NCBI GenBank assembly: GCA_019114175.1
Contig: DXFZ01000088.1
Span: 1-46,828, forward strand
Length of the DNA stretch: 46,828 bases
Origin: Candidatus Corynebacterium gallistercoris
GTDB lineage: Bacteria; Actinomycetota; Actinomycetes; Mycobacteriales; Mycobacteriaceae
Direction of reading: 5' to 3'
How positions within the stretch are numbered: position 1 is the first letter of the stretch; each line of letters begins with the position of its first letter. The notes beneath the pieces are model-generated. The model was given only the letters and a program-made list of their open reading frames with translations. It ran no database searches and had not been told where the DNA came from. Shown here in pieces: positions 44,612 through 46,828 of this stretch. Made by a program: the position numbers and the translations under genes.

Positions 44612-45193
44612 CTACATCAATTCCAGTAGACCGTCTGGGGGCGTGATGACGATGGCCTCGTTATCAAGGTCCACGATCGGGACGATGGCGTGCCGGAATG
44701 GGATCAGCACCGTGGCCCCAGCCGTGGGCAGATCCACATCCTTGTCCACGGCAACTTCCAAAAGCTGACCCGCGGGGGTGCGCTGCACGCCGACGATCTC
44801 ACCGATATCAACCGGCTCAGGCTGGGCCCCTTCATAGGCTCGGGCGTGGGCAGTGTCTTCATCCACCGCACCACACGTCAGAACTCGAAGGCCTTCAAGT
44901 TCGTGGTCGTAGTATGCGTCCTCATCGTCAACGATGGGTTCGGCGTGGAAGCGCATTCCACGCAAGGATTCTGCCTCGGTGCGCCCCGGTATTTCCTCGA
45001 ATCGCACCAATAAGCGCCCCTGATGCGGACGCGCTGCCGCGATCGTCAAGGTTCGTTCCTCGCCTGCTTGGTGCCCGGTCAGCTTTTCACCGAGGGCAAA
45101 GCGCTCCTCTGGGGTATCTGTCGTGGGTTCAACAACTACTTCTCCCCTCACCCCGTGCGGCTTGATAACCCGTCCGATCTGTACTTGGTTCAT
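44612..45193 (-). CDS. rimM: ribosome maturation factor RimM
   Basis: Assists maturation of the 30S head and binds S19. The 193-residue protein has the N-terminal RimM beta-barrel (VQIGRVIKPHGVRGEVVVEPTTD, LLVRFEEIPGRTEAESLRG) and the C-terminal PRC-barrel (YYDHELEGLRVLT ... VGEIVGVQRTPAGQLLEV, VLIPFRHAIVPIVDLDN). Length is slightly above the E. coli protein because of a linker insertion around residue 120. It is paired with trmD. Confidence 0.95.
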   Translation of the reverse strand: MNQVQIGRVIKPHGVRGEVVVEPTTDTPEERFALGEKLTGHQAGEERTLTIAAARPHQGRLLVRFEEIPGRTEAESLRGMRFHAEPIVDDEDAYYDHELEGLRVLTCGAVDEDTAHARAYEGAQPEPVDIGEIVGVQRTPAGQLLEVAVDKDVDLPTAGATVLIPFRHAIVPIVDLDNEAIVITPPDGLLELM

Positions 45194-45235
45194 AACCTCT
45201 TAGTCTAAATCACCCCTCCTGCCCCTCTCCTTCCC

Positions 45236-45252
45236 GTTCCGATTTTCGGAAC
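45236..45252. terminator. small hairpin downstream of the HNH gene
   Basis: GTTCCGA and TCGGAAC form a perfect 7-bp stem with a three-base loop, about 33 bases after the stop codon of the HNH gene and between it and rimM. No U-tract follows on the minus strand, so its function is uncertain. Confidence 0.35.
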
Positions 45253-45284
45253 AAGATTCTGGCCTCCGCGTCCAACCCTGCCGG

Positions 45285-46817
45285 CTAACGCGTACGCCGG
45301 GGGGCCTTCGATGCCGCAAATGACCGGTTCAGTTCAACCCCATCCGGGCTCATCCAGGCTGATTCGCGCCCTCCGCTCTCCGCGCCACCCCGCTGCCCGG
45401 AAGGCACCACTCCCATCCTGCCGGTGGTGGGGTCCACATCCACATGACCGAGCCCACCAGCCCCATCTCGCTGATCACGGTTCATCCGGTGGTGCGCCCG
45501 GCACAGCAACGTGAGGTTGTCCACGTCGGTGCATCCCCCATGCTTCCACGCGACCACATGATGCACGTCGCACTGCACAGCTGGCGCTGAACAGCCGGGG
45601 TGTGCGCAGATCAGTTGCTCTGCGATCAGCATAAGCTTGTGCTCCACCGTGGCACTGCGGCGCACCCGCCCACCCGTTATCGCACGCCCGGTGTCTGGCT
45701 CCAGCACTACCCCATAGTCATATTCCGCCAATCCCAGCGACAAGATATCCCCGGCACTTAAGTCCGCGCCCGTGTTCGTGGGGAATCGCATGCTCGATGC
45801 CGGCACGCCCCCGCCTTCCCCGTCAGCAGCCCGCTGAGCAACCCCATCCAGGTCTTTGGCAGACACAGCCACCACCAATGAGGCCACCCCCTTGCTGGTC
45901 GCCACGGGGTCTATCGCCGCCATGTTCTTCAGCATCCCCATGAACATGTCCGCACGGCGCTGGGTAAAGCTCCGATTATCCTTCTCCCGGTCCACCCCCA
46001 TGGACCTTTCAAAAGCGTTCATCCGCCCCGGCGCCATGAGGATTTCCAGCAGCGCATGCCCGGAGCGCGGGAGGGTGGCGGTCACCCGGACGTTGCCGTG
46101 TTCATCGGGTTCGGAAAAGGAAAAGCTGCGCCGCTTCAAGTCCTCAAACGGCCCCACCACCAACGCATTTGCTTGCCTCACGCGAAAGCGTAACCATTTC
46201 CGCAGGTCTTCCACGTTCCGGCGCATCGCTTCTTTCGTTGCCGCGTCAAGGAGCTCTGGGCGGACACGAGCCACAATGGTCTCGTCCAACTTTTCCAATT
46301 CACGTTGGATAAGCTGCATCTTTTCGTTGGAAATGTTGCGCTCGCTGGCCCGCCTGGCAGCATCCTGCTGGTGCTTTCTCTTCTTTTCCTCATGTTCCGC
46401 CTTCCGGCGCGCCAGCTCCTCCTCCCATTCCCGCCGCAGTTGTTCGGCGTCCTTCTCCTCCCCGTCCGCATCGAGGTCCGGCTGTTCGTCAGCGCCCACA
46501 CGGCCGGGATCCTCCTCGCTGTCCTCCTCCGGCTCGGCGAACAGACAGTTACCTAGGTTCAGCAACTTCCGCGCCTGGTACAGGGAAATCCCCAGCACTT
46601 CCCTCAAGTAGTCCACCGTTCGGGTACTGCCCGCACGCCGGTGGGCCTTGGCCTCTTGAGCGGCATAGGCAAAGGCTGCGTGCATCATCTCCGTGCTATT
46701 AGTCACCCGGAACAGTTCCACCAGATCCGCAGAATGCTCGTGGAACAACTCTGCCGTGGGATGCTGCAGCGCAGCCTTGATGTTGTCCATGGCCTGCACA
46801 ATCTGCCGCACGCTCAC
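45285..46817 (-). CDS. DUF222 domain HNH endonuclease-like protein
   Basis: Protein of up to 510 residues; the first in-window starts are GTG 46817 and ATG 46790, and the frame stays open to the right edge, so the 5' end may be cut. The N-terminal DUF222 helical region includes YLREVLGISLYQARKLLNLGN. A highly charged segment (about 110-175) of the EEELARRKAEHEEKKRKHQQ type predicts a coiled coil. The C-terminal HNH domain has CAHPGCSAPAVQCDVHHVVAWKHGG, then NLTLLCRAHHRMN, with the paired cysteines, His-His and Asn in place. DUF222-HNH proteins are abundant, often multicopy, actinobacterial genes related to the mycobacterial 13E12 family; their function is not settled. Confidence 0.85.
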   Translation of the reverse strand: MSVRQIVQAMDNIKAALQHPTAELFHEHSADLVELFRVTNSTEMMHAAFAYAAQEAKAHRRAGSTRTVDYLREVLGISLYQARKLLNLGNCLFAEPEEDSEEDPGRVGADEQPDLDADGEEKDAEQLRREWEEELARRKAEHEEKKRKHQQDAARRASERNISNEKMQLIQRELEKLDETIVARVRPELLDAATKEAMRRNVEDLRKWLRFRVRQANALVVGPFEDLKRRSFSFSEPDEHGNVRVTATLPRSGHALLEILMAPGRMNAFERSMGVDREKDNRSFTQRRADMFMGMLKNMAAIDPVATSKGVASLVVAVSAKDLDGVAQRAADGEGGGVPASSMRFPTNTGADLSAGDILSLGLAEYDYGVVLEPDTGRAITGGRVRRSATVEHKLMLIAEQLICAHPGCSAPAVQCDVHHVVAWKHGGCTDVDNLTLLCRAHHRMNRDQRDGAGGLGHVDVDPTTGRMGVVPSGQRGGAESGGRESAWMSPDGVELNRSFAASKAPRRTR

Positions 46818-46828
46818 GTCGATTGTCT

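Noticed and set aside
1..46828. CRISPR arrays, insertion sequences, prophage, tRNA or rRNA genes
   Set aside because: No regularly spaced repeats, transposase or phage structural motifs, terminal inverted repeats, or cloverleaf-forming sequences were recognised. The only tyrosine recombinase fits XerC by context and sequence.

Overview
The window is a chromosomal segment of a high-GC Gram-positive bacterium of the Corynebacteriales, most likely Corynebacterium. The evidence is a mycothione reductase gene (mycothiol is an actinobacterial thiol), a DUF2631 protein, a DUF2469 protein, the heme-responsive chrSA-hrtBA cluster, and the order map / penicillin-binding lipoprotein / chrAS / hrtBA / ispG / site-2 protease / dxr / rlmN / cdsA / frr / pyrH / tsf / rpsB / xerC / dprA / comM / rnhB / lepB / rplS, which I recognise from corynebacterial chromosomes. 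The species cannot be fixed from the sequence alone. No rRNA, tRNA, CRISPR array, insertion sequence or prophage was seen.

Layout. 1-3.2 kb: plus-strand cluster of an alpha/beta hydrolase (cut by the left edge), mtr and a short-chain dehydrogenase. 3.2-7.3 kb: minus-strand DUF1648 membrane protein, carboxymuconolactone-decarboxylase-like protein, map and a class B penicillin-binding lipoprotein. 7.3-11.1 kb: the two-component system ChrSA (minus) divergent from the heme exporter genes hrtB and hrtA (plus), with three tandem 10-bp repeats between hrtB and hrtA. 11.1-21.3 kb: mostly minus-strand housekeeping genes for isoprenoid synthesis (ispG, dxr), intramembrane proteolysis, rRNA methylation, phospholipid synthesis (cdsA) and translation (frr, pyrH, tsf, rpsB), with two small plus-strand membrane protein genes between them. 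21.3-29.1 kb: a roughly 500-bp gene-free region, a secreted M23-like protein that lacks its usual C-terminal metal-ligand motif, then the minus-strand block xerC-dprA-comM-YraN and the block DUF2469-rnhB-lepB-rplS.

29.1-43.7 kb looks accessory because it separates rplS from trmD/rimM. It holds tex, a three-gene ferric-iron ABC importer (binding lipoprotein, fused permease, ATPase) behind a palindromic DtxR-like site, and a choline-to-glycine-betaine locus. That locus has two BCCT transporters flanking betaine aldehyde dehydrogenase (minus) and a divergent choline dehydrogenase (plus). Choline would enter through the BCCT carriers and be oxidised by BetA and then BetB to the osmoprotectant glycine betaine. 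Just upstream of betA is an unannotated 22-codon reading frame with a strong Shine-Dalgarno sequence, which I consider the most interesting new candidate. 43.7-46.8 kb: trmD, rimM and a DUF222/HNH endonuclease-like gene at the right edge.

No wholly new multi-gene system was identified. The best candidates for undescribed biology are the betA-upstream micropeptide, the structured elements between the betaine genes and between rpsB and tsf, and the palindromes in the rpsB upstream region.
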